Assembly: GCA_903893335.1 (NCBI GenBank)
Contig: CAITLX010000377.1
Span: forward strand, 1 to 6,935
Source: an uncultured delta proteobacterium
GTDB taxonomy: Bacteria; Myxococcota_A; Polyangia; Polyangiales; Polyangiaceae
Length of the DNA: 6,935 bases
Reading direction: 5' to 3'
Of this stretch, positions 1 through 6,837 are shown piece by piece (position 1 is the first letter of the stretch; each line of letters opens with the position of its first letter). Both the position numbers and the translations under genes were made by a program. The notes under the pieces were generated by a model. It was not told the origin of the DNA. It searched no databases and worked only from the letters and a program-made list of their open reading frames with translations.

Positions 1-859
1 CGGCGCCGACGAGCGCGAGCGCGGGCACGAGGCCGTACCGGCGTCGCGCCTCGGCGCGCCACGACGCCTCGAGGCTGCCCGCCGGGCGTCCGTAGGCCGA
101 CGCGAGCGCCACGTCGGCGGGCGCGCCCACCGCGAGCTGCGCGAGCGCGCCGGCGAAGCCCCAGCGGCGCTCGGGGGCGAGCAGCCACCGCGCGAAGTCG
201 GCCTCCTCGGCGCGCGCGAGGGCGTCGGACGGCTCGCTGCCCCACGCGAGCGGGCGCAGGCTGCGCGTGAACAGCGCGCGCGACAGGCGCAGCGAGCGAT
301 CGACGTCGCCCGCGCCCGACCAGGCCGTCGCCACCGCCTCGTCGAACCAGGCCGGCGCGGCGCGGGGCGACGAGGCCGCGGCGATCGCGACGTGGGCGAG
401 CTCGTGGCGCAGCACCTCGTCGAGGTCGGGGTCGGTGAGGCCCGCCGCGCCCCCGGTCGAGACGAGCACGAGGTCGAGCGCGGGGTAGGCGACGCCGCTC
501 GCGCGCGGCGGCGCCGAGCCGTCGCCCGGCGCGAGCATGGCCAGCTCGTCGGCGCCACGCACCACGCGCACCTCGAGGTGCAGCAGCGCGTCGCGCCCGA
601 TCAGCTGCGCGAGCGCGGCGCGCTCGTCGTCGGCCGCGGCCAGCAGCGGCGTCACCCGGTCGCGCGCCGTCGGCGGGTAGACGAAGCGCAGCCCCCCCGC
701 CTCGACCGCGACGAAGCTCGGCGGCACGAGCGGCACCCGCACCGAGCCCGAGGCGCCCAGCGCGGGCACGTCGTCGGGCGAGGTGGCCTCGGCGCGGCTC
801 GGCGTGGCGAGCAGGGTGGCCGCGAGCGCGACGACGGAGGCGAACCGGGGGGCGCGCAC
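1..859 (-). CDS. Peptidase MA-like secreted metallopeptidase, 3' end cut by window edge
   Basis: I translated this frame by hand from the reverse strand; it stays open from 859 to the window edge, giving 286 residues without the C-terminus. The chosen GTG start gives a good Sec signal peptide: MRAPRF, a hydrophobic stretch (residues 7-18) and a likely cleavage site after SRA (residue 23). The diagnostic feature is HELAH at 152-156, followed by WFDEAVA with Glu174. This is the HExxH plus downstream glutamate arrangement of gluzincin zinc peptidases, as in the peptidase MA-like family. Near the edge the chain becomes hydrophobic (GLVPALALVGA, 276-286), perhaps the start of a C-terminal membrane anchor. 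An exported, possibly membrane-anchored peptidase is inferred; the substrate is unknown. It is transcribed divergently from the rib genes. No clear Shine-Dalgarno precedes the GTG. An in-frame GTG at about 922 would spoil the signal peptide. Confidence 0.75.
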   Translation of the reverse strand, partial: MRAPRFASVVALAATLLATPSRAEATSPDDVPALGASGSVRVPLVPPSFVAVEAGGLRFVYPPTARDRVTPLLAAADDERAALAQLIGRDALLHLEVRVVRGADELAMLAPGDGSAPPRASGVAYPALDLVLVSTGGAAGLTDPDLDEVLRHELAHVAIAAASSPRAAPAWFDEAVATAWSGAGDVDRSLRLSRALFTRSLRPLAWGSEPSDALARAEEADFARWLLAPERRWGFAGALAQLAVGAPADVALASAYGRPAGSLEASWRAEARRRYGLVPALALVGA

Positions 860-967
860 CAGCGTAGAGGCGAAGTGTGGCCCGAAACGGGGCGCCTGTC
901 GCGCCTCGGGGTCGCCCGGCACCCCTCGGGTTGAATCCCCACCCCTGCGGCACTACACCCGCGCGCG
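860..967. other. Divergent intergenic spacer between peptidase gene and ribE
   Basis: This is a 108-bp gap between two divergent start codons. It must hold promoters for both directions. I see a candidate for ribE but no convincing one for the peptidase gene. It is too short for an FMN riboswitch plus expression platform, and I see no multi-stem RFN-like arrangement in it. Confidence 0.6.
931..959 (+). promoter_or_regulatory. Candidate sigma70-like promoter for the rib operon
   Basis: TTGAAT (931-936) lies 17 bp upstream of TACACC (954-959). They match the TTGACA and TATAAT consensus at four and three of six positions. A start about seven bases after the -10 would fall near 966, only two bases before the ribE ATG. 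This agrees with the lack of a Shine-Dalgarno there. The call rests on consensus matching alone. Confidence 0.4.
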
Positions 968-1624
968 ATGTTCACCGGGCTCGTCGAGACGACCGGCACC
1001 CTGCGCGCGCGCACGCCGCGAGGCCCCGGCGCGCGCCTCGTCATCGAGTGCTCGCTCGGCCCGCTCGCGCTCGGCGAGTCGGTCGCGGTCGACGGCGTCT
1101 GCCTCACCGTCCAGACGATCGTCTCGGGCGGCTTCGAGGCCGACGCGTCGCACGAGACGCTCGCGCGCACGACGCTCGGCCGCCTGCCGCTCGGCGCCGG
1201 CGTGCACCTCGAGCGCGCGCTCGCGCTCGGCGATCGTCTCGGCGGGCACATCGTCAGCGGCCACGTCGACGGCGTCGTCACCGTGGCCGCCGTGCGCCCC
1301 GTCGGCGAGTCGCTCTTCCTCGCCTTCGCGATGGACCGCGCGCTCGCGCCCTACGTCGCCGAGAAGGGGTCGGTCGCCATCGACGGCGTGAGCCTGACGG
1401 TCAACGGCGTCGGCGAGGCCGGCTTCGACGTCGTCATCGTGCCCCACACGCAGGTGGTGACGAAGCTGGGGCGCCGCGCGCCCGGCGACGCGTGCAACGT
1501 CGAGGTCGACGTGCTCGCGCGCTACGTCGCGCGCATGCTCGAGGTCGGTCGCGCCGCAGGTGGCGCCGACGGCGCGCTGTACGACAAGCTCGGGGCCGCA
1601 GGGTTCCTGGGCGGAAGAGGCTGA
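968..1624 (+). CDS. ribE: Riboflavin synthase, alpha subunit
   Basis: This cytoplasmic enzyme carries out the last step of riboflavin synthesis, the dismutation of two 6,7-dimethyl-8-ribityllumazine molecules to riboflavin and a pyrimidinedione. The 218-residue length is normal. Two homologous lumazine-binding barrels are visible. The first opens with MFTGLVE and carries GESVAVDGVCLTV (36-48). The second opens with LGGHIVSGHVDGV (91-103) and carries KGSVAIDGVSLTV (133-145). The Cys45 region and His99 correspond to conserved family positions. The tail NVEVDVLARYV (177-187) is typical, and the end forms the trimerisation region. The ATG is fixed by the MFTGLVE motif. No Shine-Dalgarno is seen upstream. 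It is the first gene of the cluster and ends 6 bp before ribBA. E. coli calls this gene ribC. Confidence 0.96.
   Translation: MFTGLVETTGTLRARTPRGPGARLVIECSLGPLALGESVAVDGVCLTVQTIVSGGFEADASHETLARTTLGRLPLGAGVHLERALALGDRLGGHIVSGHVDGVVTVAAVRPVGESLFLAFAMDRALAPYVAEKGSVAIDGVSLTVNGVGEAGFDVVIVPHTQVVTKLGRRAPGDACNVEVDVLARYVARMLEVGRAAGGADGALYDKLGAAGFLGGRG
1616..1620 (+). promoter_or_regulatory. Ribosome binding site of ribBA
   Basis: AGAGG, within GGAAGAGG at 1613-1620, lies 10 bases before the GTG at 1631. It falls inside the last codons of ribE, which implies translational coupling and supports GTG as the start. Confidence 0.6.
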
Positions 1625-1630
1625 TCCGCC

Positions 1631-2785
1631 GTGCATAGGCTCGACATCGATCCGACGCTGCTCGCGCGCGTGCAGCGCGCCATCGACGAGGTGCGCCTCG
1701 GGCGCATGATCATCCTCGTCGACGACGAGGACCGCGAGAACGAGGGCGACCTCACGATGGCGGCCGACAAGGTCACCCCCGACGCCATCAACTTCATGGC
1801 GACGCACGGGCGCGGCCTCATCTGCCTCACGATGACCGAGGAGCAGGTCGACCGCCTCGAGCTGCCGATGATGCACGCCCACGGGCGCAGCGGCCCGCCG
1901 CTCGGCACCGCCTTCACCGTGAGCATCGAGGCGCGCACCGGCGTCACGACGGGCATCAGCGCCGCCGATCGCGCGCACACCATCCGCACCGCCATCTTGC
2001 CCGGCGCCGTCCCCGACGACCTCGTCACGCCCGGCCACGTCTTCCCCCTGCGCGCGCGCGCCGGCGGCGTGCTCGTGCGCACGGGGCAGACCGAGGGCTC
2101 GGTCGACATCGCGCGGCTCGCCGGCTCGTCGCCGTCGGGCGTCATCTGCGAGATCATGAACGACGACGGCACGATGGCGCGCAAGCCCGACCTCGAGCGG
2201 TTCGCGGCCAAGCACGGGCTGGTCATCCTCACCATCGCCGACCTCATCCAGTACCGCATGGCGACCGAGCGCCTCGTCAAGCGCGTCTCGGAGCACACGC
2301 TGCGGCTCGACGTCACCGGCTCGGACTGGAAGGCGTACCTGTACGAGGTGACGACCGAGCGGCGCAGCATGCTGGCGCTCGTGCACGGCGACCTCACGAG
2401 CGGCGGCCCCGTGCTCGCGCGCGTGCACGGCGGCTCGATCGTCGGCGACGTGTTCAGCTCGACGCACGTCGAGGGCGGCAAGAACCTGCGCGAGGCCCTC
2501 GAGGCGATCGAGAAGGCGGGCCGCGGCGTCGTGCTCTACCTCCCGTCGCGGCTCGGCCTCGCAGCCGAGCTCGGGCTGCACGAGGCGCTCGTCGCGCGCA
2601 CCGGCCCGGCGCCCGAGCCGCCGCTGCGCGAGTTCGGCCTCGGCGCGCAGGTCTTGGCCAACCTCGGCATCAAGCAGCTGCGCCTCTTGACGAACAACCC
2701 CCGCAAGATGGCCAACCTCGCCGGCTTCGGCCTCGAGATCGTCGAGTGCGTCGCGCTCGGCGCGGCGCGCCAGGCGGCCCCGTAG
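1631..2785 (+). CDS. ribBA: DHBP synthase fused to a degenerate GTP cyclohydrolase II-like domain (RibBX type)
   Basis: Residues 1-210 form a complete 3,4-dihydroxy-2-butanone 4-phosphate synthase, which makes the four-carbon precursor from ribulose 5-phosphate. Visible motifs are the acidic DDEDRENEGD (31-40), GVTTGISAADR (104-114), PGHVFPLRA (134-142, His136) and TEGSVD (154-159, Glu155). Residues 218-384 align with GTP cyclohydrolase II, including GDVFSS (272-277) and RLLTNNPRKMANLAGFGLEIVE (351-372). However, the three zinc-binding cysteines are replaced (Ser269, Val280, Gly282), and the catalytic RQEGRGIGL segment reads PSRLGLAAE (305-313). The second domain is therefore probably not a cyclohydrolase. 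This resembles the RibBX variants described in Proteobacteria. The start is GTG. A separate ribA is expected elsewhere. Confidence 0.93.
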   Translation: MHRLDIDPTLLARVQRAIDEVRLGRMIILVDDEDRENEGDLTMAADKVTPDAINFMATHGRGLICLTMTEEQVDRLELPMMHAHGRSGPPLGTAFTVSIEARTGVTTGISAADRAHTIRTAILPGAVPDDLVTPGHVFPLRARAGGVLVRTGQTEGSVDIARLAGSSPSGVICEIMNDDGTMARKPDLERFAAKHGLVILTIADLIQYRMATERLVKRVSEHTLRLDVTGSDWKAYLYEVTTERRSMLALVHGDLTSGGPVLARVHGGSIVGDVFSSTHVEGGKNLREALEAIEKAGRGVVLYLPSRLGLAAELGLHEALVARTGPAPEPPLREFGLGAQVLANLGIKQLRLLTNNPRKMANLAGFGLEIVECVALGAARQAAP

Positions 2786-2801
2786 TACGATGGGCGCCCC
2801 G

Positions 2802-2806
2802 AAGGA
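2802..2806 (+). promoter_or_regulatory. Ribosome binding site of ribH
   Basis: AAGGA lies 9 bases before the ribH ATG at 2816 and decides the start. An earlier ATG at 2790 is in another frame and gives only a nine-residue peptide. Confidence 0.65.
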
Positions 2807-2815
2807 CGTGACGCG

Positions 2816-3331
2816 ATGAGCGAGAAAGCAGCCCAGGCCCCCGTGACCTCCCCCCGCACCCTCGAGGGTGGGCTCGTCGCCCCCAAGGGCGCGCGCTTCG
2901 CGCTCGTCGCGACGCGCTTCAACGACTTCATCGTCGCGCGCCTCGTCGAGGGGGCGCTCGACGCCCTGGTGCGCCACGGCGTCGCCCCCGGCGACGTCAC
3001 CATCGTGAAGGTGCCCGGCGCGTGGGAGATCCCGCTGGTGTGCGCGCGGCTCGCGAAGGCGGGCACGTACGACGCCATCGTCGCGCTCGGCTGCGTCATC
3101 CGCGGCTCGACGCCGCACTTCGAGCACGTCGCCAACGAGGTCTCCAAGGGCGTGGCGCAGGTGTCGCTCGCGAGCGGCGTCCCGGTCGGCTTCGGCGTGC
3201 TCACCACCGACTCCATCGAGCAGGCCGTCGAGCGCGCGGGCACGAAGATGGGCAACAAGGGCGCCGACGCAGCCCTCGCCGCCCTCGAGATGGTGACCCT
3301 CGGCCGCGCGATCGAGCGCGCGGCGCGCTGA
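2816..3331 (+). CDS. ribH: 6,7-dimethyl-8-ribityllumazine synthase (riboflavin synthase beta subunit)
   Basis: This enzyme condenses 5-amino-6-ribitylamino-uracil with dihydroxybutanone phosphate, the RibB product, to give lumazine, the RibE substrate. At 171 residues it is slightly longer than many homologues because of a polar N-terminal extension of about 24 residues. Family motifs are RFND (34-37), VPGAWEIP (66-73), GCVIRGSTPHFEHV (92-105) with His101 at the catalytic position, and RAGTKMGNKGADA (140-152). The loop HFEHV has His where HFEYV is common. Family members assemble as pentamers or icosahedral 60-mers; which one applies cannot be told here. It starts 30 bp after ribBA and is followed 16 bp later by nusB. 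Confidence 0.96.
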   Translation: MSEKAAQAPVTSPRTLEGGLVAPKGARFALVATRFNDFIVARLVEGALDALVRHGVAPGDVTIVKVPGAWEIPLVCARLAKAGTYDAIVALGCVIRGSTPHFEHVANEVSKGVAQVSLASGVPVGFGVLTTDSIEQAVERAGTKMGNKGADAALAALEMVTLGRAIERAAR

Positions 3332-3347
3332 CGGCGCGAGGCCCCGC

Positions 3348-3776
3348 ATGGGTGCGCGCACGAGCGGCCGAGAGGCCGCGCTCCAGATGCTCTTCGGCCT
3401 CGATGCGACGGCGGCCGACGCCGACGAGGCCATCGCCCACTTCTGGCGCGAGCTCTCGGCCGAGGCCGACGCCGAGGCCCGCCCCTACGCCGACGAGGCC
3501 GTGCGCGGCGTCGCGTCGTGCCGCGACGCGCTCGATCTGGCCATCCGCACCGCGAGCCAGAACTGGCGCATCGAGCGCATGACGCGCGTCGATCGCAACG
3601 TGCTGCGCCTCGGCGCGTGGGAGCTGCTGCACCGCTCGGACGTGCCGCGCGCGGTCGTGCTCGACGAGGCCGTCGAGCTGGCCAAGCGCTACGGCAGCGA
3701 GGAGTCGGGCGCGTTCGTCAACGGCGTGCTCGACCGCATCGCCGACGACGCGGGCCGCATCGACCGCGACCGCTGA
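3348..3776 (+). CDS. nusB: Transcription antitermination factor NusB
   Basis: NusB is a small all-helical RNA-binding protein. With NusE (ribosomal protein S10) it binds boxA RNA and supports antitermination of rRNA operons. The 142-residue length is normal. The N-terminal RTSGREAALQMLFGLD (4-19) is the arginine-containing RNA-binding helix. The core NWRIERMTRVDRNVLRLGAW (72-91) and the C-terminal AVVLDEAVELAKRYG (102-116) with GAFVNGVLDRI (121-131) are family hallmarks. A weak GAGG at 3338-3341 lies 6 bases before the ATG. The position directly after ribH is a widespread arrangement, so co-transcription with riboflavin genes is expected. A short acidic-basic tail (DDAGRIDRDR) ends the protein. 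Confidence 0.95.
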   Translation: MGARTSGREAALQMLFGLDATAADADEAIAHFWRELSAEADAEARPYADEAVRGVASCRDALDLAIRTASQNWRIERMTRVDRNVLRLGAWELLHRSDVPRAVVLDEAVELAKRYGSEESGAFVNGVLDRIADDAGRIDRDR

Positions 3777-3782
3777 GCCGCC

Positions 3783-4310
3783 GTGGAGGTCGCCTTCGTC
3801 GCCCCCGAGCTTCGTCGGCTCGACGAGCTGACGGGCGAGGTGCTCTGCTGCGCGTTGTTCGAGGACGAGCGCCCGCCGCTCGGCGTCGCGTCGCTCGTCG
3901 ACTGGCGCCTCGGCGGCGCGCTCGCGCGTCAGCTCGTGCGCGGCTTCGCGACCGGTCGGCGGGGCGAGGTGCTGCTGCTGCCCGCGCGCGGCAAGCTCCC
4001 GTTCGACAAGGTGCTCGTCTTCGGGCTCGGTCCGCGCGCCGGCTTCGACGAGGCCGTCTACCGCGAGACGCTCGGCGCGATGCTCGGCACGCTCGAGGGG
4101 CTCTGCGCGCGGGCGGCGGTGGTCGAGCTGCCCGGTCGCCACGCGGGGGCCATCGACGCGTCGCGCGCCGCCGAGCTGCTCTCGGAGCTGACGGCCGAGC
4201 GGCCGCTGCACGAGGCGTGGACGCTCGTCGAGCCCCCCGACGACCAGCGCCGCGTCGCCGCGCACCTCGGCGAGGAGCGGCGCCGCGTGCGCCGCGCCGA
4301 CCCAGGCTGA
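3783..4310 (+). CDS. Stand-alone M17 leucyl aminopeptidase N-terminal domain protein
   Basis: The 175-residue product resembles the non-catalytic N-terminal domain of M17 leucine aminopeptidases (PepA type, macro-like fold). It has an early strand LCCALFEDERPPLG (21-34), a GGALARQLVRGFATG segment (44-58), LLLPARGKLPFDKVLVFGLGPR (64-85) and FDEAVYRETLGAMLGTL (88-104). The catalytic metallopeptidase domain, with its metal-binding and NTDAEGR-type motifs, is absent. The chain ends with an Arg-rich tail and a stop, and no peptidase continuation follows in any frame before groEL. So it is not a simple frameshifted PepA. It starts at GTG 6 bp after the nusB stop with no clear Shine-Dalgarno, suggesting coupled translation. 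Its function is unknown; a regulatory or nucleotide/RNA-binding role is conceivable. The family assignment rests on pattern recognition only. Confidence 0.75.
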   Translation: MEVAFVAPELRRLDELTGEVLCCALFEDERPPLGVASLVDWRLGGALARQLVRGFATGRRGEVLLLPARGKLPFDKVLVFGLGPRAGFDEAVYRETLGAMLGTLEGLCARAAVVELPGRHAGAIDASRAAELLSELTAERPLHEAWTLVEPPDDQRRVAAHLGEERRRVRRADPG

Positions 4311-4317
4311 CGGGGCT

Positions 4318-4337
4318 CGCGCGGCGTGCGCCGCGCG
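4318..4337 (+). terminator. GC hairpin after the rib-nusB operon
   Basis: CGCGCGGC (4318-4325), a GTGC loop, then GCCGCGCG (4330-4337) form a perfect 8-bp stem, beginning 8 bp after the last stop codon of the plus-strand operon. No T-run follows, so it could slow polymerase or protect the 3' end rather than act as a classical terminator. Confidence 0.35.
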
Positions 4338-4358
4338 CGGTCGCCCGCGTGGGGCCAC

Positions 4359-4396
4359 AAAACACGACGGCCGGCCTCGCGTGAGCGAGACCGGCC
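4359..4396 (-). terminator. Rho-independent terminator of groES-groEL
   Basis: GGCCGG-C-CTCGC (4369-4380), a GTGA loop and GCGAG-A-CCGGCC (4385-4396) form an 11-bp stem with one C/A mismatch. Read on the minus strand, it is followed by GTCGTGTTTTGTGG, so the T-rich side faces away from groEL. This is the orientation expected for terminating the chaperonin transcript. Confidence 0.7.
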
Positions 4397-4402
4397 GAAG
4401 CG

Positions 4403-4439
4403 CGGCCCTGCGGGGAGCTCGGTCGCTCCCCTCGGGCCG
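4403..4439 (-). repeat. Two-part inverted repeat just after groEL
   Basis: The outer arms CGGCCC (4403-4408) and GGGCCG (4434-4439) and the inner arms GGGGAGC (4412-4418) and GCTCCCC (4425-4431) pair around a 6-base loop. It starts 12 bp after the groEL stop and has no T-run. On the groEL transcript it would fold before the terminator hairpin, perhaps as a 3'-end stabiliser. Confidence 0.5.
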
Positions 4440-4451
4440 TCTCAGGTGGGA

Positions 4452-6086
<1,635 letters not shown>

Positions 6087-6132
6087 GTGTCTTCCTTCTC
6101 TAAATCTCTTTGAAGATCGGTGGGTTGCGCTA

Positions 6133-6423
6133 TCAGCGCACGATGACGCCGAGGATGTCGTCCTCGCGCAGGATGAGGTGCTCCACGCCGTCGATCTTCA
6201 CCTCGGTGCCCGAGTACTTGCCGAAGAGGACGATGTCGCCGGCCTTGACGTCGAGCGGGCGGACCTTGCCGTCCTCGCCGACCTTGCCATTGCCCACGGC
6301 GATGACCTTGCCCTCGATGGGCTTCTCCTTGGCGGTGTCGGGGATGATGATGCCCCCCTTGCTCTTCTCTTCTTCCTTCTCGCGCTTGACGATCACGCGG
6401 TCCTGCAGCGGGCGAATCTTCAT
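6133..6423 (-). CDS. groES: 10 kDa co-chaperonin GroES
   Basis: GroES is a heptameric lid that closes the GroEL cavity. The 96 residues match the family. MKIRPLQDRVIVKR (1-14) is the typical N-terminus. The mobile loop (about 16-34) contains the hydrophobic GGIIIPDT (23-30) that docks on the GroEL apical domains. YSGTEVKIDGVEHLILREDDILGVI (70-94) is the conserved end. The start is ATG 6423, with AGGAG 6 bases upstream (6430-6434 on plus). An upstream in-frame ATG at 6609 would add 62 low-complexity residues foreign to the family and would begin inside the CIRCE element, so it is rejected. It is the first gene of the groESL operon, with CIRCE about 175 bp upstream. Confidence 0.98.
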   Translation of the reverse strand: MKIRPLQDRVIVKREKEEEKSKGGIIIPDTAKEKPIEGKVIAVGNGKVGEDGKVRPLDVKAGDIVLFGKYSGTEVKIDGVEHLILREDDILGVIVR

Positions 6424-6429
6424 GGGAGG

Positions 6430-6434
6430 CTCCT
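6430..6434 (-). promoter_or_regulatory. Ribosome binding site of groES
   Basis: On the minus strand AGGAG is followed by CCTCCC and then ATG, a 6-base spacing. This fixes the start of groES. It is the strongest Shine-Dalgarno in the window. Confidence 0.8.
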
Positions 6435-6445
6435 GATGGTCGGTT

Positions 6446-6495
6446 GCGGAGGGGAGGGCCTGGGTGATGCCACCCTTGGGCCTCGGCCCCTCCGC
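6446..6495 (-). promoter_or_regulatory. Long hairpin in the groESL leader RNA
   Basis: In the minus-strand RNA, GCGGAGGGG and CCCCTCCGC form the outer 9-bp stem. GGCC pairs with GGCC inside it, and GGGTG pairs with CACCC around a GCAT loop. The structure ends 11 bases before the groES ribosome binding site. It does not hide the AGGAG itself, so it is not a classical SD-masking thermometer. A role in leader stability, or as an insulator of the ribosome binding site, is possible. Confidence 0.5.
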
Positions 6496-6598
6496 GGATG
6501 AGGCGGACGTGGTCGGCAGGTCCGACGCGAGGTAGGGAGACCCCACGCCGCCAGCCGAGCCGCGCGTCGGGCAGCAGGCCGTCGGCGCGGGAACCCCG

Positions 6599-6625
6599 CT
6601 GGCACTCACGCGGAGCGAGTGCCAA
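6599..6625 (-). promoter_or_regulatory. CIRCE operator (HrcA binding site)
   Basis: CTGGCACTC (6599-6607), a 9-base spacer, then GAGTGCCAA (6617-6625) match the TTAGCACTC-N9-GAGTGCTAA CIRCE consensus in arm length, spacing and core. The deviations are C for T, G for A and their counterparts. It lies just downstream of the predicted groESL transcription start, where HrcA repressor would block transcription until heat or protein-folding stress inactivates it. hrcA itself is not in the window. Confidence 0.92.
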
Positions 6626-6639
6626 CAGGTGAGGTGCGC

Positions 6640-6667
6640 AAGGTACGCGCGGGTTGGGGAGTGTCAA
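6640..6667 (-). promoter_or_regulatory. Predicted sigma70-type groESL promoter
   Basis: On the minus strand a perfect -35 TTGACA (6667-6662) is separated by 16 bp from TACCTT (6645-6640), which matches TATAAT at three positions. The start would fall near 6633, placing CIRCE at about +9 to +35. The pairing with CIRCE makes this the best promoter candidate in the window. Confidence 0.7.
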
Positions 6668-6751
6668 GGGGAGCCCCCGGCGATTTCGTCCCTCGCGATT
6701 TCTCCTCAGATGTTCAGTAGTTACCGCCGCGCGTGGCCCAGACACACGAAA

Positions 6752-6778
6752 GCCCCGAAGACCAGCGGTCTTCGGGGC
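6752..6778 (-). terminator. Perfect 12-bp hairpin, probable minus-strand terminator
   Basis: GCCCCGAAGACC (6752-6763), loop AGC, then GGTCTTCGGGGC (6767-6778) form a perfect 12-bp stem. On the minus strand TTTCGTGTGTC follows, a modest T-rich tail. On plus no T-run follows. It probably ends a minus-strand transcript coming from beyond 6837 and insulates the groESL promoter from it. Confidence 0.65.
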
Positions 6779-6783
6779 CTCGG

Positions 6784-6815
6784 CGATCTCGCTGCACAAC
6801 TAGAGATCGGTAGTT
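6784..6815 (-). other. Possible H-type RNA pseudoknot
   Basis: On the minus strand AACTA (6815-6811) pairs with TAGTT (6802-6798). The enclosed CGATCTC (6809-6803) pairs with GAGATCG (6790-6784). The two helices cross, with a 1-base first loop and a 7-base last loop (GTGCAGC), which suits an H-type pseudoknot. All pairs are read directly from the sequence; formation in RNA is inferred. The two helices could also be alternatives. Confidence 0.4.
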
Positions 6816-6816
6816 C

Positions 6817-6837
6817 CGCGGTCGGGTCACGACCGCG
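6817..6837 (-). repeat. 8-bp hairpin before the pseudoknot
   Basis: CGCGGTCG (6817-6824) and CGACCGCG (6830-6837) form a perfect stem around a 5-base loop. On the minus strand it comes one base before the first pseudoknot arm, so the three structures are stacked head to tail in one possible transcript. Confidence 0.5.

Noticed and set aside
860..967. FMN riboswitch before ribE
   Set aside because: The gap to the divergent gene is only 108 bp and no multi-stem conserved RFN arrangement is visible.
953..3433. Minus-strand open frame of 826 codons across ribE, ribBA and ribH
   Set aside because: It is a shadow of the real plus-strand genes. Its product is Ala/Arg/Asp/His-rich low-complexity sequence with no domain, and the opposite strand encodes three certain enzymes.
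3783..4451. Frameshifted full-length leucyl aminopeptidase
   Set aside because: After the N-domain only about 140 bp remain before groEL on the opposite strand, and no M17 catalytic motif appears in any frame.
6446..6495. ROSE-type RNA thermometer
   Set aside because: The hairpin ends before the Shine-Dalgarno and does not contain it, and the GC-rich stem looks too stable to melt near growth temperature.
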